From Sandaracinaceae bacterium (GTDB lineage Bacteria; Myxococcota_A; Polyangia; Polyangiales; Sandaracinaceae), in assembly GCA_020633195.1 (NCBI GenBank), contig JACKEC010000014.1, positions 1-64,000 of the forward strand: DNA of 64,000 bases. Reading direction: 5' to 3'. This document shows positions 34,378-46,727 of this stretch, piece after piece. A program made the translations under genes and the position numbers. The first letter of the stretch is position 1. Each line of letters begins with the position of its first letter. The notes beneath the pieces are model-generated. The model saw only the letters and a program-made list of their open reading frames with translations. It had not been told where the DNA came from and did not search any database.

Positions 34378-36231
34378 TCAGTCGAGCGAGATGTTGCGGG
34401 AAACCGACTCGCCGGGCGCCGCGGGGATGCTGAGCTCGCGGAACGGGCCGGTGCCCTCTCGCTGCAGCCGAACGCGGATCGTCCCGGACGGCACGGACCG
34501 GCGGAAGATGGGCGTGTTGCCCGCGTCCTCGCCGTTGATCCACGCCCGCGCCCAGGGTCGCGCGATGAGGGTGAGGAGGGCGGGGGTCGTGTCGCGCGCG
34601 ACCGGCTGGCGTCGGCCCGACCGGCGCGAGGGGGTCGCGGCGGCGGGCTCGTCCTCGGACGCTGGCTCGGCCTCAGCCTCGGCGTCGGCCTCGGCCTCTG
34701 CTTCGGCGTCGGCCTCTGCTTCGGCGACGGGCTCGGGCTCGTCCTCGGCGGCCGGCTCGGGCTCGGCCTCCGTCAGCGCGTAGTGCAGCTCGACGCGGTC
34801 GCCGCGCGCCTCGAACGCCGCCTCGAAGTCGTCGTGACCGTCGAGGGACGCGACGAGACGGTGCGTGCCCTCGCCGAGATCCTCGACCAGCACGGGGGTC
34901 AGGCCCTCGATCGGGTGACCGTCGATCCGCACCGCGGCGCCGCCGGGCGTGGTGTCGATGCGGACCTGGCTGGTGTCGGGGACCGCGAGCTGCCAGCCGA
35001 AGGCGGCGGCGACCCCGACGAGCGCGAGCACCACCGCCGCCGCGACCCAGCGACCACCGCCGAACGAGCCCATCGGGACGGCCGGCGTCCCGCTCGAGGA
35101 CTGGCCGTCCGTGCGCCGCGTCTGGCTGCGGCTCGGCTCGTCGGGCTCCTCGACCTCGATCGGGACCGCGACCTCGCGCTCCGCTGGATCGCGGTAGAGG
35201 ATCGCGTCCTTGGCGGCCATCTGCGTCTCGAACAGCGAGCGCATGGTCTTGGACAGCTCGGCGCTGCCCGCCCTCAGATCGCTCGTGGCGAGGAAGCGGT
35301 CGAGATCCCGCGCGAGCTCGGCCGCGGTCGGGTAGCGGTCGTCGACGTCGTGCGCGAGCGCCCGGTCGATGATCCGCTCGAGGCCCTCGGGGAAGTCGGC
35401 CACCAGCGAGTTGGGCGAGAGCCGGTAGCCGCTGTAGATGCGGTGGAGGGTCTCGGCGTCGGAGGACGCGCGGAAGAGGCGACGGCCCGTCGAGATCTCC
35501 CACAGGACGACCCCGAGCGCGAAGATGTCCGAGCGCCGATCGAGCGGGTCGCCGCGGAGCTGCTCGGGGGACGCGTAGGCGAGCTTGCCCTTCACGACGC
35601 CCGTGTCCGTGTGGGTGACGCGGCCGGCGGCCTTCGCGACCCCGAAGTCCGTCAGCTTGACTTGCCCATCATAGGTGATGAACACGTTGTGGGGCGACAC
35701 GTCGCGGTGGACGAGGTTCATCGACTTGCCGGTCGCGTCGGTCGCCTCGTGCGCGTGGTGGAGCCCGTCCGCGGCCCGCGCGACGATGTACGCCGCGAGC
35801 CCGAAGGGGACGCGCCCCGTCTGCACGGCGCAGCGCGTGGCGAGGCTCGTGAGCGGCTCGCCGTGGAGGTACTCCATCGCGAGGAAGTACCGACCGTCGG
35901 CCTCGCCGAGGTCGAAGGTCTGCGCGACGTTCGGGTGCTGGATGGCGGCCGCGATGCGGGCCTCGTCCAGGAACATGTTCACGAAGTCCTGGTTCTTCGC
36001 GAGCTGGTCGTGGACGCGCTTGATCGCGAACCACTTCTGGAAGCCGGCGGGGCCCCGCGCTCGAGCGAGGAACACGTTGGCCATCCCGCCGTGCCCGATC
36101 TCGTACACGAGCTCGTAGCGACCGAGCTTTCGCTCGTGCTCCTCGACCTTCGAGACCTCGAACGACGGCGCGCTCCCGAGGCGCTCGTGCTGAGGCTCGT
36201 CTTCGAGGGGAGCGGTGGGGTCCGGGGCCAC
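34378..36231 (-). CDS. Membrane Ser/Thr protein kinase with PEGA-like domain
   Basis: A 617-residue Hanks-type kinase from a GTG start. The kinase domain (about 38-310) has GHGGMANVFLAR (Gly loop), AIKRV (Lys), LVHRDVSPHNVF (catalytic loop), LTDFGVAKAA and YASPEQLRGD. A transmembrane helix (WVAAAVVLALVGVAAAFGW, about 398-418) anchors it. An outer PEGA-like segment (VRIDTTPGGAAVRIDGHPIE) and an acidic Ala-Glu/Asp-Glu low-complexity repeat (about 490-540, bases about 34670-34760) follow, then a second PEGA-like stretch at the end. HRDVSPHN in place of HRDLKPxN is common in myxobacterial kinases. It is upstream of the FHA sigma-54 gene. Confidence 0.93.
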   Translation of the reverse strand: MAPDPTAPLEDEPQHERLGSAPSFEVSKVEEHERKLGRYELVYEIGHGGMANVFLARARGPAGFQKWFAIKRVHDQLAKNQDFVNMFLDEARIAAAIQHPNVAQTFDLGEADGRYFLAMEYLHGEPLTSLATRCAVQTGRVPFGLAAYIVARAADGLHHAHEATDATGKSMNLVHRDVSPHNVFITYDGQVKLTDFGVAKAAGRVTHTDTGVVKGKLAYASPEQLRGDPLDRRSDIFALGVVLWEISTGRRLFRASSDAETLHRIYSGYRLSPNSLVADFPEGLERIIDRALAHDVDDRYPTAAELARDLDRFLATSDLRAGSAELSKTMRSLFETQMAAKDAILYRDPAEREVAVPIEVEEPDEPSRSQTRRTDGQSSSGTPAVPMGSFGGGRWVAAAVVLALVGVAAAFGWQLAVPDTSQVRIDTTPGGAAVRIDGHPIEGLTPVLVEDLGEGTHRLVASLDGHDDFEAAFEARGDRVELHYALTEAEPEPAAEDEPEPVAEAEADAEAEAEADAEAEAEPASEDEPAAATPSRRSGRRQPVARDTTPALLTLIARPWARAWINGEDAGNTPIFRRSVPSGTIRVRLQREGTGPFRELSIPAAPGESVSRNISLD

Positions 36232-36272
36232 GGCGGTCCAATGCTAGCAGCCTCCCGCCACGAGGCTTGGGA

Positions 36273-36782
36273 TCAGCGCGCCGTGCGGAGCCGGGACTCG
36301 ATCTGGTTGAGTCGCGCGCGGAGGAGCTCGTTGTCCGGCTCGGCGTCGACGGCGCTCTTCATGAGCCGCCACGCCTCCCGCCACTGGCCCGTCCGAGCCG
36401 CCGCCGCGCTGCGCTCGTAGAACGCCGCGGCCTGCGGGGAGCGGATCGGTGAGGCCGGGGCCGCCGCGGACTGCTCGGCGCGCGCGCGCCGCTCGTCGAG
36501 CTCCGCCCGATCCCGATCGTCGGCCCCGAGCCGCACCTTGCCGAGCCGGAGGAGGCGGTCGTAGGCGCGCCGCGACACCGGGTTGGTGAGGATCTGGAGC
36601 GCCTCGCTGCCGCGCCGATAGATCTGGGTCGAGCGCGCGAGGCGCTCGTCGTCCCCGGCGAACCGATCCGGGTGATAGCGCCGCGCGAACTTGCGGAAGG
36701 CGTCGCGGATCTCGCGCGCCTCGGCGTTCGGGTCGACGCCGAGGAGGGTGTAGTAGTCGAGCAGGTCGAGTCGGTCGGTCAC
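36273..36782 (-). CDS. J-domain protein
   Basis: A 169-residue DnaJ-like co-chaperone from a GTG start that overlaps the dnaK-like stop (GTGA). The J domain fills residues about 8-75: DYYTLLGVDPNAEAREIRDA and the essential HPD in RRYHPDRFAGDD. The C-terminal half has a TPR-like pair of helices (AFYERSAAAARTGQWREAWR, AVDAEPDNELLRARLN). There is no Gly/Phe region or zinc finger, so it is a class III J-protein, probably dedicated to the adjacent unusual Hsp70. Confidence 0.9.
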   Translation of the reverse strand: MTDRLDLLDYYTLLGVDPNAEAREIRDAFRKFARRYHPDRFAGDDERLARSTQIYRRGSEALQILTNPVSRRAYDRLLRLGKVRLGADDRDRAELDERRARAEQSAAAPASPIRSPQAAAFYERSAAAARTGQWREAWRLMKSAVDAEPDNELLRARLNQIESRLRTAR

Positions 36783-39190
36783 CGCGCCTCTTCGGCCTCG
36801 AGGCGGCGACGCATGGCGTCGATGTCGTCGTTGCTCAGGCCGCCGCGCAGGTTGATGCGCGTGCTCTGCGAGCGACCGCTCGCGGCGTCCTTGGCCTGCA
36901 CGCCCAGCGTCCCGTCGGCGTCGAGGATGAACGCGACCTCGATCTGCAGGTCGCCCCGCGCCTTGCGCGGGAGGTGATCGAGCACGACCTCGCCGAGGAC
37001 CTCGTTGTCCCCGAACTGGTCCGACTCGCCCTGGCAGATGCGCACCGCCACCTCGACCTGGTCGTCGCGCGCGGTCGTGAAGATCTTCGTCTGCTCGGTC
37101 GGCACCGGCGCGTTCTTCGTGATGAGCTTGCGGCAGTAGCCGCCGACGGTCTCGATCGCGAGCGAGTGCGGCGTGACGTCCATGAGGATGGGCGGCCGCG
37201 TCGCCTGCGGCATCGGGACGACCTCCATCGCGAGCGTCGGCTGCACGGGGCGGGTCGGCGCCGGCTGCGGCCTCGGGGCCGGTTCGGGCAACGCCGGCGG
37301 CGCCGCGGGCGGAGCCGGGGGCGCGGGGGGACGGGGCGGCATGGCCGGCGGCCGCGGAGGCGCGGCGACAGGAGCCGCGGGCGGGGTCGGCGGCGGAGCC
37401 GGCGGCGCGACGGGCGGCGCGATGGGGGGCGCGATGGGGGGCGGTGGCGCGGAGGGCGGCTCGGGGAGGTCGAGGTTGGCGAACGGATCGTCGAGCCCTG
37501 CCTCCGGGGGCGTCGAGTCGAGCGCGACCTTCTGCGTGCCCGGGAGCGTGCCGCCTTTGCGGAGGCCCTTCTTCGGGGCGAGGAACGGGTCGATGTCCGC
37601 CGCGAAGGGGCTCGACAGCTCGGGCGGCGCGAGGTCGTCGAGCGCCTGCTTCGGGGGCACGTCGGACCCCGGCTGGAGGCGGTCGAGGTCCATGTCGAGC
37701 GTGGTCTTGGGGGTGGTGACGGTCACCACGGGGTTGGGCTTGATCGACTTGAGGTCGACGATCCCGGTCGGCAGGTCCTCGAGGTCGTCGAGCTGCGCGA
37801 CCCGGGTGACCGCGTCGGGGAGCGGCGGCAGCGGGCCGGGAGGCGCGCTCGGGCGGGCGGGCCGCGAGGGGGGCACGTCGGACGCCGGGCGCTCCTCGGG
37901 CGAGAAGGCGGGCTGCCGCGGGACCCCGAGCATCGTCTGGCGCTTGTTCCGCGCGGCGCGTCGTCGCTGCACCTCCTCGCGGGACATCTTCTTGAGGACG
38001 ACCTTGCCGAGGCTCGCGGCCCGCGGCTGCCGTGGCGCCTGCTGGCCGCCGACCGTGTAGCCGTGGATCGCCGCGCCCTGCGCGACGACGAGGTCTGGGT
38101 CGATGTTCGCCTTGGGGGTGCGCCCGAAGTAGCCCTCGACCATCCGGTGGATGATCGGCATCCGCGTCATCCCGCCGACGAGGACCACGTTGCTGATCTC
38201 GCTCGCCTTGAGCGACGCGTTGTGGAGCACCTCGTCGCAGACCTGGAACGTGCGCTGGATCAGCGAGTGCGACAGGGCCTCGAGCTGCTCGCGCGACAGC
38301 GAGAATTGCAGGTCGAGCGGGCGCCCGCCCTTGCCGTGGGTGAGCTCCTCGATGGTCAGCTCGGTCAGCTGCTCGGTCGACAGCTGGCACTTGGCCCACT
38401 CCGCGGCCGCCTTCAGGCGCTCGAAGGCCTGCGCGTCCGTCCGCGGATCCCAGCCGTGCTGCTCGAGGAAGGCGTCCGACATGGCGTTCGCGATCGCGCC
38501 GTCGATGTCCTCGCCGCCGAGGAACGTGTCGCCCGCGGTGGCGAGCACCTCGAAGACGTCGTCGTCGAGCTCGAGCACCGTCATGTCGAACGTGCCGCCG
38601 CCGAGGTCGTAGACCGCGACGCGCTCCCTCGCGCCCTTGCCGAACCCGTAGGCCAGGGCCGCCGCGGTGGGCTCGTTGATGATCCGGAGGACGTCGAGCC
38701 CCGCGACCTTGCCGGCCGCCTTCGTCGCGCTGCGCTGGAGCTCGTTGAAGTTCGCCGGGACGGTGATGACGGCGCGCTCGCACGCCTCGCCCAGCTCGCT
38801 CTCGGCGTTGCGCCGGAGCTGGCGGAGCACCATCGCGCTGATCTCGGCGAGCGCGTACTTGCCTCGACGGACCTCGACGACGGCCGACCCGTGCTTGCTC
38901 TTCGCGATCTTGAACGCGAAGCGCTGGGCCGCGGTCTTGACCTCGGGGCTGTCGAAGGGGCGGCCGATCAGGCGCTTGATCGCGTAGACGGTGTTGGCCG
39001 CGTCGACGAGCCGGCGCTCGCGCGCCTCGTAGCCGATGAGGGTCTCGCCGTTCGGGTGGAACGAGACGACCGACGGGAGCAGGCGCCGGCCCTCCGCGTC
39101 GGTGAGCACGCGGGCTTGACCGCCGTCGGCGATGGCGACGACCGAGTTGGTCGTGCCGAGATCGATCCCGAGTACGGGGCCTTGGCTCAA
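36779..39190 (-). CDS. DnaK-type Hsp70 with a long proline-rich insert
   Basis: An 803-residue Hsp70. The ATPase domain (about 1-380) is canonical: LGIDLGTTNSVVAIADGG, ITVPANFNELQRSATK, NEPTAAALAYG, VYDLGGGTFDMTVLEL and VVLVGGMTRMP. The normal short linker to the substrate-binding domain is replaced by about 280 residues (about 385-665) that are disordered and end in dense Pro-Ala runs. The beta part of the substrate domain follows (TPHSLAIETVGGYCRKLITK to QSTRINLRGG), and the alpha lid is almost absent. It is therefore a paralogue rather than the housekeeping DnaK. Translational coupling to a J-protein points to a private chaperone pair. Confidence 0.92.
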   Translation of the reverse strand: MSQGPVLGIDLGTTNSVVAIADGGQARVLTDAEGRRLLPSVVSFHPNGETLIGYEARERRLVDAANTVYAIKRLIGRPFDSPEVKTAAQRFAFKIAKSKHGSAVVEVRRGKYALAEISAMVLRQLRRNAESELGEACERAVITVPANFNELQRSATKAAGKVAGLDVLRIINEPTAAALAYGFGKGARERVAVYDLGGGTFDMTVLELDDDVFEVLATAGDTFLGGEDIDGAIANAMSDAFLEQHGWDPRTDAQAFERLKAAAEWAKCQLSTEQLTELTIEELTHGKGGRPLDLQFSLSREQLEALSHSLIQRTFQVCDEVLHNASLKASEISNVVLVGGMTRMPIIHRMVEGYFGRTPKANIDPDLVVAQGAAIHGYTVGGQQAPRQPRAASLGKVVLKKMSREEVQRRRAARNKRQTMLGVPRQPAFSPEERPASDVPPSRPARPSAPPGPLPPLPDAVTRVAQLDDLEDLPTGIVDLKSIKPNPVVTVTTPKTTLDMDLDRLQPGSDVPPKQALDDLAPPELSSPFAADIDPFLAPKKGLRKGGTLPGTQKVALDSTPPEAGLDDPFANLDLPEPPSAPPPPIAPPIAPPVAPPAPPPTPPAAPVAAPPRPPAMPPRPPAPPAPPAAPPALPEPAPRPQPAPTRPVQPTLAMEVVPMPQATRPPILMDVTPHSLAIETVGGYCRKLITKNAPVPTEQTKIFTTARDDQVEVAVRICQGESDQFGDNEVLGEVVLDHLPRKARGDLQIEVAFILDADGTLGVQAKDAASGRSQSTRINLRGGLSNDDIDAMRRRLEAEEAR

Positions 39191-39241
39191 GGGCTCACCA
39201 TCCGCGCGAACATTGCCGCATCCGGCGCCGCGCGAGTCAAG

Positions 39242-40174
39242 TCAGAGCGAGCCCGGCGCCGACTGCATGGGGCAGTTGATGTAGTTCGTCGTGATCTCGT
39301 AGTCGAGCACGCGATCGGTCCGCGGGGTGATCGTGTAGTCCGGCGCGATGTCGAACATGTCCGTGGCGTCCGTATACGCGGGGGTGGTGTCGATCGAGGC
39401 GAGGTCGGCGGGCACGGTGACCGCGACCATCTTCCACAGCGGCGTGTAGTCGGAGTCCTCGAGGGCCGCGCCGAAGATGTTGTTCGAGTCGAGCATGTCT
39501 CCGTCGCCGTTGAGGTCCGTCATCCGGACCTGCTCCATCAGCGGCTCCGTCTCGCCCTCGCGCGTGAGCACGTAGACGTGCCGCACGAACATCTCGCCGC
39601 TCGGGAGGACGGCGCGGTTGGGGCGCGACGCGGAGAAGTCGAAGCACCGCGCCTCGAGGCCGCGGACGTAGACGGAGCGCGTGGGGCCGACGGTCGTGTC
39701 CGCGCCGACCTCCACCTGCGCGTCGAGCGACGCGATCGGGCAGTGCATCATCTCGGAGGTCGCGCGGGGCGCCGGCCACCCCTGCGCCTCGACCTCGGCG
39801 AGCAGCTCCTCGACGCTCGTGACCTGGCCGTCCCACCCGTCGCTCGGGCGCACCTCGTAGATCTGGCCGAACGGGCTGTAGCCGTCCTCGCCGGGGAGGT
39901 GGTCGACGAGGATGGGGTGATCGATCGGCTCACACCGCGATCCCTCGCCCCTGCACAAGCGGTACACGGGCATCGCCTGCTCGGTCTGCGAGTCGATGGT
40001 CCAGTAGAAGACCTCGCGCCCGTGGACCCACGCCTGGAAGAGCGGCGCCACGCCGTCGAAGCCGTCGTGGTCGGCCACCTGCGCCGCGAGCGTCGCGTCG
40101 TCGTACAGCGAGGGCGGCGGCTCCGGGCTGGCGCAAGCCGTGATGCTTGCTACGCAAGCGAAGATGCCGACCAT
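39242..40174 (-). CDS. Lipoprotein of unknown function
   Basis: A 310-residue protein whose credible start is the ATG at 40174 (MVGIFACVASITACASPEPP), giving a short signal sequence with lipobox SITAC. The frame is open upstream to 40549 only as the antisense of doxX. The mature part is acidic and aromatic-rich (FQAWVHGREVFYWTIDSQTE, LTREGETEPLMEQVR) with a calcium-loop-like DLNGDGDMLD. I do not recognise the family. Its start overlaps the start of the divergent DoxX gene by 11 bases, and its stop is 51 bases from the dnaK-like start on the same strand. Confidence 0.75.
   Translation of the reverse strand: MVGIFACVASITACASPEPPPSLYDDATLAAQVADHDGFDGVAPLFQAWVHGREVFYWTIDSQTEQAMPVYRLCRGEGSRCEPIDHPILVDHLPGEDGYSPFGQIYEVRPSDGWDGQVTSVEELLAEVEAQGWPAPRATSEMMHCPIASLDAQVEVGADTTVGPTRSVYVRGLEARCFDFSASRPNRAVLPSGEMFVRHVYVLTREGETEPLMEQVRMTDLNGDGDMLDSNNIFGAALEDSDYTPLWKMVAVTVPADLASIDTTPAYTDATDMFDIAPDYTITPRTDRVLDYEITTNYINCPMQSAPGSL
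40145..40159. promoter_or_regulatory. Short palindrome at the overlapping divergent starts
   Basis: GCTTGC-TAC-GCAAGC lies 4 bases before the DoxX ATG at 40164 and inside the lipoprotein signal-sequence codons. Its place between two divergent starts makes it a candidate operator or a translation-control hairpin. Six-base arms can also arise by chance. Confidence 0.35.
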
Positions 40175-40580
40175 TCCCGCGTGGGCTCGAGATGCCGGCC
40201 TGCTGGTCTTTCGCGTGGCCATCGGTTCCATGATGCTCCTGTCGCACGGGATGCCCAAGCTGCTGGGGTTCGCGGAGAAGATGAACACCTTCCCCGACCC
40301 GCTCGGAGTGGGCAGCACGGCGAGCCTCTCGCTGGCGATCCTCGGCGAGGTCGTGGCCTCGGCGCTGCTCGTCCTCGGGCTCGGGACACGCTTCGCCGCG
40401 GTGCCGTTTCTGATCACGATGCTGGTCGCGGCCCTGATCGTCCACGCGGGGGATCCGCTGTCGGATCGGGAGCTCGCGTTGATGTACGCGGCCGCGGGCG
40501 TGACGTTACTCCTCACGGGCCCGGGCAAGCTCTCGCTCGACGAACTCATCCGGCGCCGCCGGGCGGGCGCGAAGGGCTGA
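40164..40580 (+). CDS. DoxX family membrane protein
   Basis: A 138-residue protein starting MPTIPAWARDAGLLVFR (a GTG at 40140 would add 8 residues). Four hydrophobic helices fit the DoxX family: LLVFRVAIGSMMLLSHGMPK, SLSLAILGEVVASALLVLG, FAAVPFLITMLVAALIVHAG and ELALMYAAAGVTLLLTG. The motif SHGMPKLLGF in helix 1 and the HAGDP turn are typical. DoxX proteins are inner-membrane proteins linked to oxidative or thiol stress and quinone-dependent oxidations; the substrate here is unknown. It ends next to the convergent RND gene with no gap. Confidence 0.85.
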   Translation: MPTIPAWARDAGLLVFRVAIGSMMLLSHGMPKLLGFAEKMNTFPDPLGVGSTASLSLAILGEVVASALLVLGLGTRFAAVPFLITMLVAALIVHAGDPLSDRELALMYAAAGVTLLLTGPGKLSLDELIRRRRAGAKG

Positions 40581-43959
<3,379 letters not shown>

Positions 43960-43963
<4 letters not shown>

Positions 43964-45234
43964 GGGGTCGCGGCCCCTTCGGCGGACGCGGTGGGCTGGC
44001 TCGGCTCGGCGTTGAGCTCCTCGACCCGGCGGAGCGTCGTGCCCGCGATGGGCGGCGAGACGGTGCTCAGGATGATCTCGTCACCGGGGGTGAGCCCGCG
44101 GACGAGGAGGGACTCGTCCTCGCGCCACGCCACGCGCACGTCCTGGATCGCGAGCGCGCCGCCGCCGAAGAGGTGCACCTGGTCGCTCGCGTGGAGCGCG
44201 CTGCGCGGGATCCGGAAGACGCCCTCGAGCACGCCGGCCTCGATCTCGACGTCGACCGACGCGCCGAGGAGCATCGGCAGCTCGCCGGCGGGGCCGAGCG
44301 GATCGTCGATCTCGACGAGCACGCGGGCCATCCGGCCCACCGGATCGAGGTCGCCGAGCAGGCCCACCACGCGGCCCGTGCGCACGATCTCGTCCGACTC
44401 GCCTACGTGCTGGCGCACCGTGGCCTCGGAGCCGGTCGCCTCGCCGCTCGGCAGGCGGATGAAGCGGAGCAGCTCCATCGGGATCGGGACGCGCACCCAG
44501 AAGTGCTCGGTGCCCACGAGCGTCGCGAGCTGCGAGGCGGGACCGACGAGCTGCCCCACGTCGACGTTCTCCGCGATGACGATCGAGTCGAACGGGGCGC
44601 GCAGGCTGGTGCGCGAGAGGTTGGTCTGCGCCTGCTGCAGGCCGCTCCGCGCGGCGCGCAGCGAGGCCTCCGCGGCGCGGGTGTGCGGCTCGCGCAGCGC
44701 CAGCTCGCGGCCGCCCTCGGAGGCGCCCGTGCGCTCGCGCTCGAGCAGCGCCCACTCGCGCTCGGCGATGAGCCGACGGCTCTCCTCGGTGGAGACGTTG
44801 ACGCGGCTGTTCTCGACCTGCGCGCGCTGCTGCTCGAGCGCGGCGCGGAAGTCGCGCGGGTCGATCCGAACGAGCGTGTCGCCCGCCGCGAGCCGCCCGC
44901 CGGGGACGAGGTCGTCGCTCATCCAGGTCACGCGCCCGTTGAGCTCGGGCTGCATCACGACCTGCCGGGCAGCGATGACCTGGCCCTGTGCGCGGATCGT
45001 GACGGCCTCGTCGCTCGGCTGCACCGTCTCCACGCGGACGGGGATCCCCTGGCTCTGGGGCGCGGCGCGCTCCGCGGCGGGGCGGGTCGCTACGAGCACG
45101 CCGGCGAAGGCGATGCCCGCGACGCAGATCCCCGCGGGGATCAGGACGGCGAAGATGCGAGCCACCGTGCCCGGCGAGGACTGGTAGGTCTCGCTGACCG
45201 GCTCCGCGTGCTCCGTGGGGGGCTGCTCGCTCAC
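43960..45234 (-). CDS. RND efflux periplasmic adaptor (membrane fusion protein)
   Basis: A 424-residue adaptor from a GTG start overlapping the OMF stop (GTGA). An N-terminal membrane anchor (IFAVLIPAGICVAGIAFAGVLVA) is followed by the biotinyl-lipoyl half-motifs (GQVIAARQVVMQPELNGRV and RTSLRAPFDSIVIAENVDVG), a coiled-coil hairpin (about 125-205) and the beta-barrel part. It links the RND pump to the outer-membrane channel. Its stop overlaps the permease start by 4 bases (GTGA). Confidence 0.9.
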
Positions 45235-46727
45235 TGGTTCTCCTCCGGGCCAGCCGGTTCTTCTTCCTCGTCCTCGTCGTCGCCGGAGCGGGGCAAGGGG
45301 AGGTCGGGGCGCTCGAGCTCCCCGGTCCACGCGCCGCCGAGGGCGCGCGCGAGCTGTACGCGCTGCGAGAGGCGCTGCCGCTGTGTCGCGAGGATCGACT
45401 GCTCGAGCCGCTGCACCGCCGCGAGCGAGGTGAGCACGGGCAGGTAGTCGCTGAGCCCCTCCGAGTAGCGGCGGCGCGACTCCGTGAGCGCCGAGCGGGC
45501 CGCCTCGAGCTGCTCGCCGAGGTTGTCGCCCTGCGTCGCGAGCTGCCGCTCCCGGGCGATCGCGCTCTCGACCTCGAGCATCGCCGTCAAGACGGTGTGC
45601 CCGAACATCTGGAGGCGCTCGCGCAGCACGGCGCGGTTGCGTCGGATCTCGGCGTCCCGCCGCCCCCCGTCGAGGATCGTCGCGAGGATGCTCCCCGCGA
45701 TCGAGTAGACGAAGCTGCTGACGAGCCCCTCGATGGTCGGCGAGGACAGCCCGATGGACGCGTTGAAGCGGAAGTTCGGGAACAGGTCCGCGATGGCCGC
45801 GCCGACGCGGTGGTCCTGCGCCTCGACGCGTCGCTGCGCGGCGCGGACGTCGGGCCGGGAGAGCAGCAGGTGCGCGGGGATCCCCTCGCGCGGGACGGCC
45901 GGCGGAGGCGGGAGCGTGGTCGGCTCGGGGAGCGATCCGATGTTGCCGGCGAAGGCGTTCGGCGGTCGGCCGACGAGCAACGCGAGCTGCTGGCGCGCGA
46001 CCTGCTCGGCGCCCTCGATCTGCGCGAGCTGAGCCTCGGTCGCCTCGAGCTGCTGTCGCTGCTGGTGGATGTCGAGCGCGGTGCCGAGGCCGTGCGCGAA
46101 GCGCAGCGCGACGAGCTCGGCGTAGAGGCGGTTCGTCTCGAGCTGCTGCTCGAGGAGCGCGTGCGCGGCCCGCTGCTGCAGGAGCTCGAGCCACGCCTCG
46201 ACCACGTTCGCGGCGAGGGTCATGGCGAGCGCCTCCACGTCGTCGCGCGCGGCGCCGACCTCGAGGCCGCTCGCCGCGACGGTGTGCCCGACCCGGTTCC
46301 AGACGTCGATCTCGTAGCTGACGGGCAGCGACATCCCGAAGCTGTTGTTCTCGAACTCCTGCCGTCCGAGCGCGCCGAAGACGGCGACGGTCCGCCGCCG
46401 CGAAGCGTCGAGCGACGCGCTGATCTGCGGCCACCATCCGGACGCCGACGCCTGCACGCCGCTCTCGGCCTGCTCGACCCGCGCCCACGCGGCGCCGAGC
46501 TGGAAGTTGTGCGCGAGCGCCTGATCGACGAGGTAGGTGAGCTCGGGATCCCCGAACGCGAGCCACCACCGATCGGGCGCCGCCTCCTCGTCGTCTCGGG
46601 CGGACGCGTCCTCGCCGCCGGCGGTGTAGCTCTCCGGCAGATCGAACGGGGGGCGCGGGTTGGACGCGGTCTCGTGCGGCGAGCACGCCGACGAGAGGAG
46701 CGCAGCGGCGAGCGCGAGCCGTCTCAC
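45231..46727 (-). CDS. Outer-membrane efflux lipoprotein (NodT/OprM type)
   Basis: A 498-residue TolC-family channel from a GTG at 46727 overlapping the tetR stop. The signal sequence VRRLALAAALLSSAC is that of a lipoprotein. Two OEP repeats are seen (about 60-260 and 275-460), each with long coiled-coil helices (LEQQLETNRLYAELVALRFA; LEAARSALTESRRRYSEGLS). The acidic tail (GDDEDEEEEPAGPEE) is not typical of the family. The frame continues upstream to 47045 only through the tetR gene. Confidence 0.9.
   Translation of the reverse strand: MRRLALAAALLSSACSPHETASNPRPPFDLPESYTAGGEDASARDDEEAAPDRWWLAFGDPELTYLVDQALAHNFQLGAAWARVEQAESGVQASASGWWPQISASLDASRRRTVAVFGALGRQEFENNSFGMSLPVSYEIDVWNRVGHTVAASGLEVGAARDDVEALAMTLAANVVEAWLELLQQRAAHALLEQQLETNRLYAELVALRFAHGLGTALDIHQQRQQLEATEAQLAQIEGAEQVARQQLALLVGRPPNAFAGNIGSLPEPTTLPPPPAVPREGIPAHLLLSRPDVRAAQRRVEAQDHRVGAAIADLFPNFRFNASIGLSSPTIEGLVSSFVYSIAGSILATILDGGRRDAEIRRNRAVLRERLQMFGHTVLTAMLEVESAIARERQLATQGDNLGEQLEAARSALTESRRRYSEGLSDYLPVLTSLAAVQRLEQSILATQRQRLSQRVQLARALGGAWTGELERPDLPLPRSGDDEDEEEEPAGPEENQ

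Noticed and set aside
36783..38783. An 836-residue minus-strand frame ending in the J-domain protein
   Set aside because: Only its last 169 residues are real. The earlier part is the wrong frame of the dnaK-like gene.
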